From ANME-2 cluster archaeon (GTDB taxonomy: Archaea; Halobacteriota; Methanosarcinia; Methanosarcinales; Methanocomedenaceae), in NCBI GenBank assembly GCA_019429385.1, contig JAHYIS010000006.1:24836-88835 (forward strand): a stretch of DNA of 64,000 nt, in the 5' to 3' direction. The notes under the pieces were generated by a model. That model saw only the letters and a list, made by a program, of their open reading frames with translations. It was not told the DNA's origin and did not search any database. Of this stretch, positions 41,434-49,899 are shown in pieces. The stretch's first letter is position 1, and the number at the start of each line of letters is the position of its first letter. A program made the translations under genes and the position numbers.

Positions 41434-42450
41434 TTACACTCTGCGCAGTACCCCTATCCTGGGCTCATAGCACCGACCTTCTGACATCAATCCTTTTAAA
41501 GCATCGTCCACCTGTTCCCCGGACAGCCCGATTTGTCCTGACCGGTCTGTGAGTTCGGATACAGGTACGCCCCTTCCCTTATCCAGACTCCCCAGTAGTT
41601 CATATACCAGCTCTTTGCCATCGGGTTGTGTTTCTTCCGGGGAGGTATTATCCCCGGTCGATGTAACATTTTCTTCAGCTGCCGGTATAGAATCTGTTGT
41701 CTGGATAGGATTGGTTTTCGGGATGGTTTTCGGGATGGTTTCCGGTGCTGGAATAACCACAATTGCTGTATCGGTATTTGCTTTGCTCAGTGTACCTGCT
41801 GTTACACCTGTATTTGATGCGTCAGGCAGCAGTGTCTTCAGGGAATCAATTATTATACCGGACAGGGTATCAAGGTATTCTTTCAGGTCAGGGTAGTGTT
41901 CAATGGCCCTGGTAATACCATCGGCAAGTTCGGCACTGGCACCCGATCGTACCAGCATTTCAACGAGTTGTGTACCTTTTAATCCTGATTCCAGCGCACT
42001 CCTCGCAAACCGTATCCTCTCAAAGGTCAGCCGGGCAGTTTCCACGATCCACCTGTCCCTTACCTGGCTGTCGACCTTGTTCAGTTCCTCGGGCCTGACC
42101 GATGTGTATATGGTCCCTTCCTCTGGCTCATAGGTCCGGGCCTTACCCACCATTGCAACGAAGGACGGTATTTCCAGTCCTGATAGGAACATGGCAGCTT
42201 CGGGCTGGTACTGTCCTGCATAGACCATGAATCCTCCCGTATGGTCAGATACCCTTCCTCTCCACATATCTTCGCCAGCGCCTATATTTTCAATCTCTGT
42301 CAGCACACCCACAAAGTACAGCCGATTTATCCTGGCGCCTGTGGGCGTGACCAGGTAATTGGGCGACCTCTCATCACCTTCGTGAAAAAAATGATGGGAA
42401 TGATTGAACTCGTGTGCAAATACCCGCCAGGCCAGTTCCCTTTCGATCAT
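41434..42450 (-). CDS. RPA-associated protein (OB-fold, COG3390-type)
   Basis: In halophilic and methanogenic archaea this protein is encoded next to RPA and binds it in single-strand DNA metabolism. The N-terminal OB-fold is clear: RVFAHEFNHSHHFF, RINRLYFVGVLTEIENIG, MWRGRVSDHTGGFMVYAGQYQPEA. A disordered linker rich in Thr, Pro and Glu (about residues 215-275) leads to a C-terminal winged-helix-like end (GVPVSELTDRSGQIGLSGEQVDDALKGLM, with GRCYEPRIGVLRRV). The ATG at 42450 overlaps the rpa stop by 4 bases; codons upstream lie inside rpa. Confidence 0.85.
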   Translation of the reverse strand: MIERELAWRVFAHEFNHSHHFFHEGDERSPNYLVTPTGARINRLYFVGVLTEIENIGAGEDMWRGRVSDHTGGFMVYAGQYQPEAAMFLSGLEIPSFVAMVGKARTYEPEEGTIYTSVRPEELNKVDSQVRDRWIVETARLTFERIRFARSALESGLKGTQLVEMLVRSGASAELADGITRAIEHYPDLKEYLDTLSGIIIDSLKTLLPDASNTGVTAGTLSKANTDTAIVVIPAPETIPKTIPKTNPIQTTDSIPAAEENVTSTGDNTSPEETQPDGKELVYELLGSLDKGRGVPVSELTDRSGQIGLSGEQVDDALKGLMSEGRCYEPRIGVLRRV

Positions 42451-43772
42451 GGGCTCTCTCCCTTGCCGGGAAGCTTTTGCCCGACCGACTCCATTTCTGT
42501 AATCAGGGCCGCAGCTTTTGCAGCGGTATCCATTTCTGTCAAAACGGCATCTTCGGCTACCAGCGTGATGCCGTATTCGCCTTTTGTCATATTCCCCCGT
42601 ACCCACATGCTTCTGCCCAGTAATCTGCGGCGCATCTCATCCTCCACCGCGGACTGGTTCATAGCTGCCGCCGCCACTTCCCTGGCTCTGTCAATAGAAT
42701 AGCCTGTGACCTTTTGTGTCAGGTCCGCATCCAGAACAACGCTCAGGGCTCCGGTACCATCGTCCAGAATGGACTTTATCCGCATATCATATATTCCTTC
42801 ATCGACAACTCCGTGCACGCGACAGGTGTTCTTCTGTATCACCCGGCTGCACCGGGGACAACGGTTAATGAGTCCTGACCCTGGCCTGATAGATATCAGG
42901 CTGCCCTCAATGATCGCATCGTACACCCCGTCCCGCCCGGTAATACTATCCACCCTGACAGGTTCAGAATTGAACAGTGGAGCGAGTTCATCATTACTGA
43001 TCTCGGTTTCAGATTTGCTTATGGGGGAAAACTCTCCCATATTGATAGTGGGGACTCCGCGCCATAATTTAATATAAGCATTTTTTACCTCTACGGTAGC
43101 CCCTTCAGAAAAGAGGGGATTTGGCACCCAGGATGTAAAGGGAAGTTTGGCAGAACGGTCAGCGGCGGTCCCGGAAACGATAGTCCGTGAGCCGTTCCTG
43201 GTAGTGATCTCTTTATGCTGGCATTCCAATATTCTGAATATGGTATGCACGGCCGCGGCTCCATCCACCAGGTCTGCCAGCAAAACCGCTTTATCAATTT
43301 TTGCCGTCGCGAGGGAATCCAGGGCTTCACGGTCCAATTTCTCGACTTTTGACCTGGGACCGAAATTAATCTCGGGCATACCCTGCCATGTCCTGATATA
43401 TGCATTGGTAACCTTGACCACGTCACCCGGTTCAAGCCCGAAATCCTCCCATGCTGTAAAACTTTTAGCTCCGGTCTCATCTGCCATGGTGCCCATGAAA
43501 ATACTACGTTCCTGCCCCTTAATACCCACTACCTTAAGATTGATATCCAGTATCCTGGCCGTAATTTCGATATCACGCTCTCCGCCGTGCAGGTCAGATA
43601 ATCTTTTTGCTTCACTGACCCCGTATTTTTTAAGCAGACTCCTTTTTGCCTCTTCAGACGGCACCTTGAACTCAAGGAGTCTGGTAAGTTCTTCTTCAAT
43701 AATAGCCCGATTCAGTGTTGTACCAAGCGCCCTAATTATTTCGTCCACAAGGGGCGCAATTTTCTCATTCAT
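42447..43772 (-). CDS. rpa: Replication protein A (single-stranded DNA-binding)
   Basis: Archaeal RPA coats single-stranded DNA in replication and repair. The 441-residue protein has two clear OB-folds (residues about 65-160 with GTMADETGAKSFTAWEDFGLEPGDVVKV; 165-270 with GTAADRSAKLPFTSWVPNPLF), then a third region with a C4/C3H zinc-finger (NRCPRCSRVIQKNTCRVHG). The ATG at 43772 is preceded by AGGAGGCAGCC, a near-perfect site. A longer frame to 44171 runs into the divergent gene and is not real. It is coupled to the RPA-associated gene. Confidence 0.92.
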   Translation of the reverse strand: MNEKIAPLVDEIIRALGTTLNRAIIEEELTRLLEFKVPSEEAKRSLLKKYGVSEAKRLSDLHGGERDIEITARILDINLKVVGIKGQERSIFMGTMADETGAKSFTAWEDFGLEPGDVVKVTNAYIRTWQGMPEINFGPRSKVEKLDREALDSLATAKIDKAVLLADLVDGAAAVHTIFRILECQHKEITTRNGSRTIVSGTAADRSAKLPFTSWVPNPLFSEGATVEVKNAYIKLWRGVPTINMGEFSPISKSETEISNDELAPLFNSEPVRVDSITGRDGVYDAIIEGSLISIRPGSGLINRCPRCSRVIQKNTCRVHGVVDEGIYDMRIKSILDDGTGALSVVLDADLTQKVTGYSIDRAREVAAAAMNQSAVEDEMRRRLLGRSMWVRGNMTKGEYGITLVAEDAVLTEMDTAAKAAALITEMESVGQKLPGKGESP

Positions 43773-43872
43773 AGGCTGCCTCCTGTATACTTGACAGTCG
43801 TCTCCTGATATGGGCGCAAAGGATAAAAAAACATCGATACAGATTAGATAGAGTAACCTCATCAATAGTGCA

Positions 43873-44589
43873 ATGTATCCTGACAGGGTCAAAGCCTTCT
43901 CAGAACGTGCCCTGGATTGGCTTGAAATGACTCCATTGAACAATACCAAGGAAGCATCACAGGCTGCCAGGGCATTATGTATCTGGGGCCGCGATACCAG
44001 CAGCTTCCTGGCATGGCTGGAGCAGGCCAGGTCGGGGGACCACTGGAAAGAAGGTAATTCTGTACGGAATACCGCAAGGGCATGTACTGCGCTGCTGGAA
44101 TGCGGGGTAGCGTGCAGAGAATCATTGGACTGGCTTTTGGAAATGCAATCAGGTAATGGTTCATGGAACAATGATGTGTACGATACCTGTTATTGCCTGA
44201 TGACCCTGGGAATCGCTGGCAAGGCGAACCGCACAGGAGTACAATGGTTGCTGGATACTTTTTCAGAGGACTGGAAACACCCTGGGGTCATTGCGCTCAT
44301 CAATACCGCGCTCATTCACCAGGACCCGGAGGGCACAGCAGACGCCATCAGACATAATTCTTCGTGGTTGCTGGCGCACTGTAATGATGGTCACTGGAAC
44401 TATACAGCCACATCATGCCTGGTGATGCAATCCCTGATACGTGATGGACACTCAGGGGATCTTGAGCGTTCTGTTTATTGGCTGCTGGACAGGATAGAGG
44501 AAAGTGAAAGTGGCTGGAACGTTTCTGTGGTTTCACTGGTTTTGATTACTCTTAAGATGTATTATTCACACAATACAGACCGATCATGA
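43873..44589 (+). CDS. Alpha-alpha toroid (prenyltransferase/squalene-oxidase repeat-like) protein
   Basis: The 238-residue protein has repeated helical hairpins with the signature of terpene-cyclase-like repeats: ALDWLEM, SFLAWLEQARSGDHWKEG, SLDWLLEMQSGNGSWNNDVYDTCYCLMTLG, GVQWLLDTFSEDW and SVYWLLDRIEESESGWNVSV. There is no DxDD or DCTAE catalytic motif, so it is probably a binding rather than a cyclase domain. Its stop overlaps the cfbB start by 4 bases, suggesting a job linked to F430 or amidated tetrapyrrole synthesis. No signal peptide. Confidence 0.7.
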   Translation: MYPDRVKAFSERALDWLEMTPLNNTKEASQAARALCIWGRDTSSFLAWLEQARSGDHWKEGNSVRNTARACTALLECGVACRESLDWLLEMQSGNGSWNNDVYDTCYCLMTLGIAGKANRTGVQWLLDTFSEDWKHPGVIALINTALIHQDPEGTADAIRHNSSWLLAHCNDGHWNYTATSCLVMQSLIRDGHSGDLERSVYWLLDRIEESESGWNVSVVSLVLITLKMYYSHNTDRS

Positions 44590-45920
44590 CAAAAGCAGTA
44601 ATGATAGCAGGGACCCACAGCGGTGTAGGCAAGACCACAGTAGCGCTGGGACTAATGGCGCTGCTTGCCCGCAGGGGCATGGCTGTGCAACCCTACAAAG
44701 TGGGCCCGGATTTCATTGACCCGTCACATCATACCGCTATCTGTAACAGGCCGTCCAGGAACCTGGACACCTATATCATGGGCACCGGGGCGGTCCAGAG
44801 CACCTACGCCCGGACCCTTGGCGACATTTCCATAATCGAGGGCGTGATGGGACTGTACGATGGTCTGAATTCATCAGATACCGCCAGCAGCGCCCATGTG
44901 GCAAAGACACTGGGTGTACCCGTGGTGCTGGTGGTCAATGTCCATGGCATGTCCCGCAGTGCGGCCGCCGTGGTGAAAGGTTACCAGACCCTGGACCCTG
45001 ACATAAATATTGCAGGGTTGATACTGAACAGGGTAGGCAGTCCACGACACAGCAAACTGGTCGAGGATGCATGTAAAGGTGCAGGTATCGACATTCCTGT
45101 GATAGGGACACTGCCGTCCAACAAGGAATTGTCCCTGCCGTCCAGGCATCTTGGGCTTCACATGGCGCATGAACAGGAATGGGATTACAATAACCTGGCC
45201 GATTTTATTGAGCACAACATGGATGTGGATGTACTGCTGGACATTTCTCAAACGGCTCGAGAACCTGGTAGCCCGGGTGAAATTAAGACACCGCAGGCCG
45301 ATGTCAGGATAGGCGTGGCATTGGACAGTGCCTTTTGTTTTTATTATCAGGATATGTTCGACGAACTTGAGCAATGCGGAGCTGAAATTATTACCTTCAG
45401 CCCGATGTCAGACCCCATGCCAGATATAGATGGCCTGATACTCGGTGGAGGCTATCCCGAGCTATTCTCTGCCCAGCTCTCGGCTTCGAATACGCGTTAT
45501 GACATCAGGAAGGCAGCACAGGACGGCATGCCCGTATACGCCGAGTGCGGAGGGCTGATGTACCTGGGTACAAGCCTGGAAAGAGACGGGAAGACGTATG
45601 AAATGGCCGGGGTGTTCGACAGCGAATCCCGCATGGTACAGCGGTTCCAGGCTTTGGGATATACGGAAGCAGAAGTAATTGCTGATAATCATTTATTGGG
45701 TAAGGGGCAGACCGTGCGGGGGCATGAGTTCCATTATTCCATAACAGAACCAGGGCGTGATGCCAGGTTCGCATACAGGATGCGCAGGGGAAAAGGTATT
45801 TTCGATGGTCAGGACGGGCTGATGGTCTACAATACTCTTGCAAGTTACATGCACACTCATCCGGCTGCGGTGTCAATGGAGAGGTTCGTGAACTCCTGCA
45901 GGGAATACAGCCGGAAATGA
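44586..45920 (+). CDS. cfbB: Ni-sirohydrochlorin a,c-diamide synthase (CobB/CfbB family)
   Basis: This ATP- and glutamine-dependent enzyme amidates the a and c acetate side chains of a corrinoid or Ni-sirohydrochlorin. The N-terminal dethiobiotin-synthetase-like domain has the P-loop GTHSGVGKTT, VGPDFIDPSHH and EGVMGLYDG. The C-terminal glutamine amidotransferase has the nucleophile Cys321 in YAECGGLMYLG and the His in MHTHPAA. Family members act in cobamide (CbiA) or F430 (CfbB) synthesis; methanogens often use one protein for both. The rest of the cfb genes are outside the window. Confidence 0.88.
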   Translation: MTKAVMIAGTHSGVGKTTVALGLMALLARRGMAVQPYKVGPDFIDPSHHTAICNRPSRNLDTYIMGTGAVQSTYARTLGDISIIEGVMGLYDGLNSSDTASSAHVAKTLGVPVVLVVNVHGMSRSAAAVVKGYQTLDPDINIAGLILNRVGSPRHSKLVEDACKGAGIDIPVIGTLPSNKELSLPSRHLGLHMAHEQEWDYNNLADFIEHNMDVDVLLDISQTAREPGSPGEIKTPQADVRIGVALDSAFCFYYQDMFDELEQCGAEIITFSPMSDPMPDIDGLILGGGYPELFSAQLSASNTRYDIRKAAQDGMPVYAECGGLMYLGTSLERDGKTYEMAGVFDSESRMVQRFQALGYTEAEVIADNHLLGKGQTVRGHEFHYSITEPGRDARFAYRMRRGKGIFDGQDGLMVYNTLASYMHTHPAAVSMERFVNSCREYSRK

Positions 45921-46001
45921 CAGTAACCGTTTGAGTGGATGGAAAAAAGGTTATCAACATATAATCCTAATACTCACGAAACGACTATTACGGATAATTA
46001 T

Positions 46002-46637
46002 ATGAGCATTGAAAAAACAGAATCTGACCGTTTCCTCATCGGATTATTCATTACCGGAGTGATATTGGTTTCAATAATCCTTTTCATTTTTTTCCAGTTC
46101 GGACTTATACGTGAGTTCTCGCTGGTATTCAGTACCCAGTTCCTGTCGGGCCGGGAGTTCGCTATGCTCAACGGGGCTTCCATGGAAATGTCCCTCTTCG
46201 TGATGATACTTGTCAGTTTCATATCCGATATTGGTTCATTGATGATAGGGCTGCCGATTTTTGTCATATTCCATGAAGAGTTAAAGCAGTTCACGCTGAT
46301 GGCACCGTTCATGAACTTCTCGGAGATGATCACGTCCAATAAAAGTGGTTTGATGCACAAGTTCGGTCTCGTGGGAATTTTCATGATATGTTTCATCCCG
46401 TTCCAGATGACCGGGGGGCTGGCTACTGCATGTTTTGCAAAACTCCTGGGTTTTACGGTGCGTGAGATAATACCTGTGATCGCCATTGCGTCCCTTATCG
46501 CTTCTGTGTTCTGGGCAGTGACCGCTGATACGGTAATGAAATACCTGGGACCGGTCCAGGACTATATCCCCTCCTTCATTGTGCTGGTAGTGGCGTCTAT
46601 TTTGATATATAATTTTGTGCATTACCGGAACAGGTAA
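46002..46637 (+). CDS. Small multidrug export-family membrane protein
   Basis: The integral membrane protein (211 residues from this start) has about six helices and the pattern of the Sm_multidrug_ex family (PF06695-like): MILVSFISDIGSLMIGLPI, KFGLVGIFMICFIPFQMTGG and FTVREIIPVIAIASLIAS. The transport function implied by the family name is unproven. An upstream ATG at 45939 would add 21 residues, but a TATA-like CATATAAT at about 45957 favours 46002. It follows cfbB and is convergent with the nucleotidyltransferase gene, with two bases between stops. Confidence 0.7.
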   Translation: MSIEKTESDRFLIGLFITGVILVSIILFIFFQFGLIREFSLVFSTQFLSGREFAMLNGASMEMSLFVMILVSFISDIGSLMIGLPIFVIFHEELKQFTLMAPFMNFSEMITSNKSGLMHKFGLVGIFMICFIPFQMTGGLATACFAKLLGFTVREIIPVIAIASLIASVFWAVTADTVMKYLGPVQDYIPSFIVLVVASILIYNFVHYRNR

Positions 46638-46639
46638 CC

Positions 46640-47368
46640 TCACTTTTCCCGCAGGTAGAATAAGCGGTTTGCTTCCCGCAGGTCTTCGGGAGTACCTACA
46701 TCAATATGGTAGCCGGGAATGTCCCTGAACACCACCCTGCGCCCCCGTTCTATCATAACGTTAAAGGCATCTGCCAGCTGGTACTCGTTGTTCATGCCCG
46801 GCTCAATATGGCTGATGGCATCAAAAATTTCAGCACTCATGATATAGATGCCTGCAGACCCTTTTCGACTGGGTGCATCCTCAGGTTGCGGCTTTTCCAC
46901 AATATCGGTCACGTCTATTCCATGGTATGCAATAATGCCGTGGCGGGTGGTGTCCTGGATATCTGTTACTCCCAGGGTCACGTCAGCTCCCTGTTGCAGG
47001 TGGAAATCCCGCAGGTCGCGCATGAAGGTCTTTGGATAGAAGAAATTGTCGCCCAGTATCACGGCAAAGTCGCTGTTCCCCACGACATGACGACCGGCAT
47101 AGATGGCATTGGCAAGGCCCAGCCTTTCGTCCTGTACCACATAGGTGAGGTTCACTCCCATACGCTGTCCCGAGCCGAGGTAGTCCAGTATGGCATTCTT
47201 TTTCCAGCCCACCACGACAGTAATGTCGGTGATAGCCGCTTCCCTGAACGCGTCAATAACATGCTCGATGACAGCCTTGCCGCCCACCGGGAGCAGTTCT
47301 TTCGGGATGGCGTTGGTGTATGGTTTGAGCCTGGTCCCCATACCTGCGGCCGGGATGAGTCCTTTCAA
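46640..47368 (-). CDS. Sugar-phosphate nucleotidyltransferase (RmlA/GalU-like)
   Basis: The protein activates a sugar phosphate as an NDP-sugar for glycan synthesis. The N-terminus (LKGLIPAAGMGTRLKPYTNAIPKELLPV, key residues GxGTRL and PKELLPV) is the nucleotide signature; ILGDNFFY is the metal-binding aspartate; VEKPQPE and AGIYIMSAEIF follow. The TTG at 47368 lies 4 bases after the stop of the upstream gene, behind AAAGGTTGA; a TTG at 47395 is the alternative. The exact sugar cannot be told; dTDP-glucose or UDP-glucose types are possible. Confidence 0.85.
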   Translation of the reverse strand: MKGLIPAAGMGTRLKPYTNAIPKELLPVGGKAVIEHVIDAFREAAITDITVVVGWKKNAILDYLGSGQRMGVNLTYVVQDERLGLANAIYAGRHVVGNSDFAVILGDNFFYPKTFMRDLRDFHLQQGADVTLGVTDIQDTTRHGIIAYHGIDVTDIVEKPQPEDAPSRKGSAGIYIMSAEIFDAISHIEPGMNNEYQLADAFNVMIERGRRVVFRDIPGYHIDVGTPEDLREANRLFYLREK

Positions 47369-47372
47369 GGTC

Positions 47373-47993
47373 TCAACCTTTTTTCGGGATTTCAATACCC
47401 TTGACCAGTTCCAGCTTCTTAACCATCCGGTTCATGGTCTTGCGCATGGAACGGTGCCCTTCTTCATCCTCGGCAGCGCCCTCGGCCATCCGGTCCTGTG
47501 ACCAGAATGTACCACCCAGGTTTGCACCGAAGGAGCCACCGCCGACAGGTATCATCTCGCTGATGATAAAGAAATGGTGAATGGACTGGATGGCTATCTC
47601 CTGCCCCCCAATCCGGTCGCCGCCTACAGCCAGGGCCGCGCCCACTTTGTTGCGCAGGATGTCGGGGTCTTTGGCTACCATTGCCCGGCAGCGGTCCAGC
47701 ATGGTCTTGGTCTGGGCACTGAGGTTACCCTGGTAGACGGGAGTGCCGATTATGATACCGTCCGCCCATTCCAGTCCTTCATAGAACTCGTGCATATCGT
47801 CCTTGTGGACGCAGCCTTTGCGCTCACGCACGCAGTAGTCGCAGTGGATGCAAAAGTTGAGCTGCCTGGCCTTAACTGAGAAATACCTGGTGTTAACGCC
47901 ATATTTTTCCTCCAGGTATCTGAGGGATGTGTTGACTATGTAATCGGTGGAGCCTGTTCGCGGGCTTCCTGATACTCCTAGGATGTTTATTAT
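47373..47993 (-). CDS. Iron-sulfur flavoprotein (Isf-like), probable ATA start
   Basis: This is a flavodoxin-like NADPH-dependent FMN reductase-fold protein with the compact cysteine motif CIHCDYCVRERKGC, which binds a 4Fe-4S cluster in Isf proteins of methanogens; GVSGSPRTGSTDYIV is the FMN phosphate loop and TPVYQGNLSAQTK the FMN contact. The family begins M-x-I-LGxSGSPR, which falls at ATA codons 47993 or 47990. No ATG, GTG or TTG is near; the closest is a TTG at 48098 (or 48083), upstream of the TATA box. AGGGGGT lies 6 bases before the first ATA. It is coupled to the nucleotidyltransferase gene. Confidence 0.75.
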   Translation of the reverse strand: MINILGVSGSPRTGSTDYIVNTSLRYLEEKYGVNTRYFSVKARQLNFCIHCDYCVRERKGCVHKDDMHEFYEGLEWADGIIIGTPVYQGNLSAQTKTMLDRCRAMVAKDPDILRNKVGAALAVGGDRIGGQEIAIQSIHHFFIISEMIPVGGGSFGANLGGTFWSQDRMAEGAAEDEEGHRSMRKTMNRMVKKLELVKGIEIPKKG

Positions 47994-48040
47994 GATATGA
48001 CCCCCTGAAAATGATATGGCTTTATTATTTGTATGAGGGT

Positions 48041-48047
48041 TTATAAG
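48041..48047 (-). promoter_or_regulatory. TATA box of the Isf-like gene
   Basis: CTTATAA on the minus strand, about 50 bases upstream of the proposed ATA start, with the AGGGGGT ribosome site (48000-48006) between them. If the distant TTG start were used, this box would lie inside the coding region. Confidence 0.5.
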
Positions 48048-48160
48048 TTTTGAGTGGGGGAGATTTTTACCCGGAGTTTTCAATGGCTCTGTTGGCAAGG
48101 GGGTTTATATTCAGACCTGCAACCATCTTCCATTAACTCCACCCAATTTTATCACCTACA

Positions 48161-48170
48161 ATTTTATATT
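48161..48170 (+). promoter_or_regulatory. Putative TATA box of the lipoprotein gene
   Basis: ATTTTATATT lies 57-66 bases upstream of the ATG at 48227, a normal position for an archaeal promoter with a 30-40 base leader. Confidence 0.45.
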
Positions 48171-48226
48171 AGAAATGTTTAAAAAAACGGAAAAGTATAT
48201 TACCAAGTACCACCCAGAATACAACC

Positions 48227-49213
48227 ATGAACCTATCGCCCGCAGTGAAGACCATGCTGGTCATGGCACTTGTCCTCGCATCGGTCCTGGCAGGGGGCTG
48301 CCTCAGGGAGTATGACACCACCAGCCTGCATATCAACGAAGTGGACATATCCGCAGAGATCACCGATGACGATATCGTACAGCTGGACATCATCTCGTAT
48401 GTGAGCAACAGTGGTAAGACCTCGGGCGAAGTAGAAATCCAGGCAAAAGCCTACAACCTTGCTACCAGCCTGCTCATGGCAGATGAAAAAATATCAATGG
48501 GCCGCATCGGCAAGGACAGGACCCTAAACAGCACTGTTGAATTGCATGTCCCTATCACAGGTAATTACCGCATCGAAGTAACCATGTACGAGGATGGCGG
48601 CCTGGTAACCTCGGGCAAAGCCACCATATCAGGCCTGGAATCCCTGCTTTCCAGTCCCAAACATTCATACATCAACATCCGCGACGTGGATGTTGCCATG
48701 ACAGCAAGAGGTGATTCCACCACCACCTTGAAAGTGACCACCTTCCTGGACAACTACGGCAGGTCGGATTCGGCACCATTGACGGCACTGGTGAAACTGC
48801 GGGATGCAAAGACCAACCTCATAGGCCAGAGCGGTAACATCGATGTGGGCGTAATCAAGGCAGATACTACCCTGGTCAAGGATATCGAGCTTGAAGTGCC
48901 AAAGGACAGGGACTATCGTGTTGAGATAATGATATTCGAGAATGACCGCATCATTACCGAATACGGTGTGTCCTTCTTCATGGCGCCGGACAGTCAGGGT
49001 GAGGAAGATGTTGTAAAGAAGACCAGGTCTGTCAGTACTACTGAAACCATTACTACGGAATTCATATTACCTAAAGCAACACCGTTACCTTATGATGTGT
49101 ATAGTACCAGAGATATCGGTGCTCCAATGCCGACGAAAGAACCGGGATTCCAGGTAATATGGGCAATTACCGGACTGCTGGCAGTGGTACTTCTAATGAG
49201 GAAACGAAAATAA
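48227..49213 (+). CDS. Surface lipoprotein with two repeated beta domains and PGF-type tail
   Basis: The protein has a lipobox signal peptide (LVLASVLAGGCLRE, Cys about residue 25), then two similar beta-sandwich domains (residues about 30-130 and 145-265; repeat blocks LHINEVDISAEITDDDIVQL / INIRDVDVAMTARGDSTTTL and YRIEVTMYEDGGLVT / YRVEIMIFENDRIIT). They look CARDB-like, similar to DUF7490 proteins of Methanosarcinales. The C-terminus PTKEPGF-hydrophobic-RKRK is a PGF-CTERM-like anchor, so it has both a lipid and an archaeosortase-type end. Function is unknown. Confidence 0.65.
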   Translation: MNLSPAVKTMLVMALVLASVLAGGCLREYDTTSLHINEVDISAEITDDDIVQLDIISYVSNSGKTSGEVEIQAKAYNLATSLLMADEKISMGRIGKDRTLNSTVELHVPITGNYRIEVTMYEDGGLVTSGKATISGLESLLSSPKHSYINIRDVDVAMTARGDSTTTLKVTTFLDNYGRSDSAPLTALVKLRDAKTNLIGQSGNIDVGVIKADTTLVKDIELEVPKDRDYRVEIMIFENDRIITEYGVSFFMAPDSQGEEDVVKKTRSVSTTETITTEFILPKATPLPYDVYSTRDIGAPMPTKEPGFQVIWAITGLLAVVLLMRKRK

Positions 49214-49252
49214 ACAGATGTATCAGGTATAACAAAAAATCAGGTGAGAACA

Positions 49253-49498
49253 ATGGATGAAAAAGAATCAAAAGAAACTAAAGACCGGGTAGCTGGAATG
49301 GCTCTATTCCGGACAGGCTCCATGATAATCCTGCTGTTACTGCTGCTGGCATCTTCTTTCGGGTTCTATTTCAGCATGCAAAAGGCCATATCCATGCTCT
49401 TTGATTACCGCTACACCGAACTTATCAACTCGATCTTCAATTTAATCGTGGTGGCGGCAATATTGTATCTTGTCAGGGAATTCTTTTTGAAGAAATGA
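49253..49498 (+). CDS. Small two-helix membrane protein
   Basis: The 81-residue protein has a charged N-terminus (MDEKESKETKDRV) and two hydrophobic helices (MIILLLLLLASSFGFYF; LINSIFNLIVVAAILYLV). The ATG at 49253 follows AGGTGAGAAC. It lies 39 bases after the lipoprotein gene and may be co-transcribed. The family is not recognised. Confidence 0.6.
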   Translation: MDEKESKETKDRVAGMALFRTGSMIILLLLLLASSFGFYFSMQKAISMLFDYRYTELINSIFNLIVVAAILYLVREFFLKK

Positions 49499-49561
49499 TT
49501 TTTTCACGGGATACTCTTATAATTAAGAAGAATAGAGTATATTCCAGATGGAGCAATTCCT

Positions 49562-49885
49562 ATGGATATACAGCTCATTGATTTTGAAAAAGAGGTACTT
49601 AAATTAGAATCCCCGCGCCGCCCTCATGATATGGTATTTGTGGACGACTCGCTGCTGCGCGCCGTGCTGTGCCAGGGCGAGGGGAAATGGTACGTCCACG
49701 ACTATGACGAGTTCTTCCTTCACCATAAAGGTGGCGTGGTCATCGAATCAGACAATTCAACGATTGAGCTGAAACCCGGCACAGGCATACTTGTCCCTGC
49801 TGGAGTGCGGCACAGGACCAACTCAGAGGACGAGGGCGTGTTCCTGGTATTCAGACATCAAAAGACGGCCTGCACACTGGCATAA
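49562..49885 (+). CDS. Cupin-domain protein
   Basis: This is a 107-residue single cupin: EGKWYVHDYDEFFLHHKGGVVIE (motif 1, His and Glu ligands partly retained) and KPGTGILVPAGVRHRTNSEDEGVFLVF (motif 2 with PAGVRH). Such small cupins bind metals and act as isomerases, oxygenases or sugar-binding proteins; nothing in the context decides. It precedes a membrane protein gene by 14 bases. Confidence 0.75.
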   Translation: MDIQLIDFEKEVLKLESPRRPHDMVFVDDSLLRAVLCQGEGKWYVHDYDEFFLHHKGGVVIESDNSTIELKPGTGILVPAGVRHRTNSEDEGVFLVFRHQKTACTLA

Positions 49886-49899
49886 GGCAGGAGGCAGGT

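Noticed and set aside
43773..44171. N-terminal extension of the rpa frame
   Set aside because: It runs through the divergent toroid gene; the AGGAGG site marks the start at 43772.
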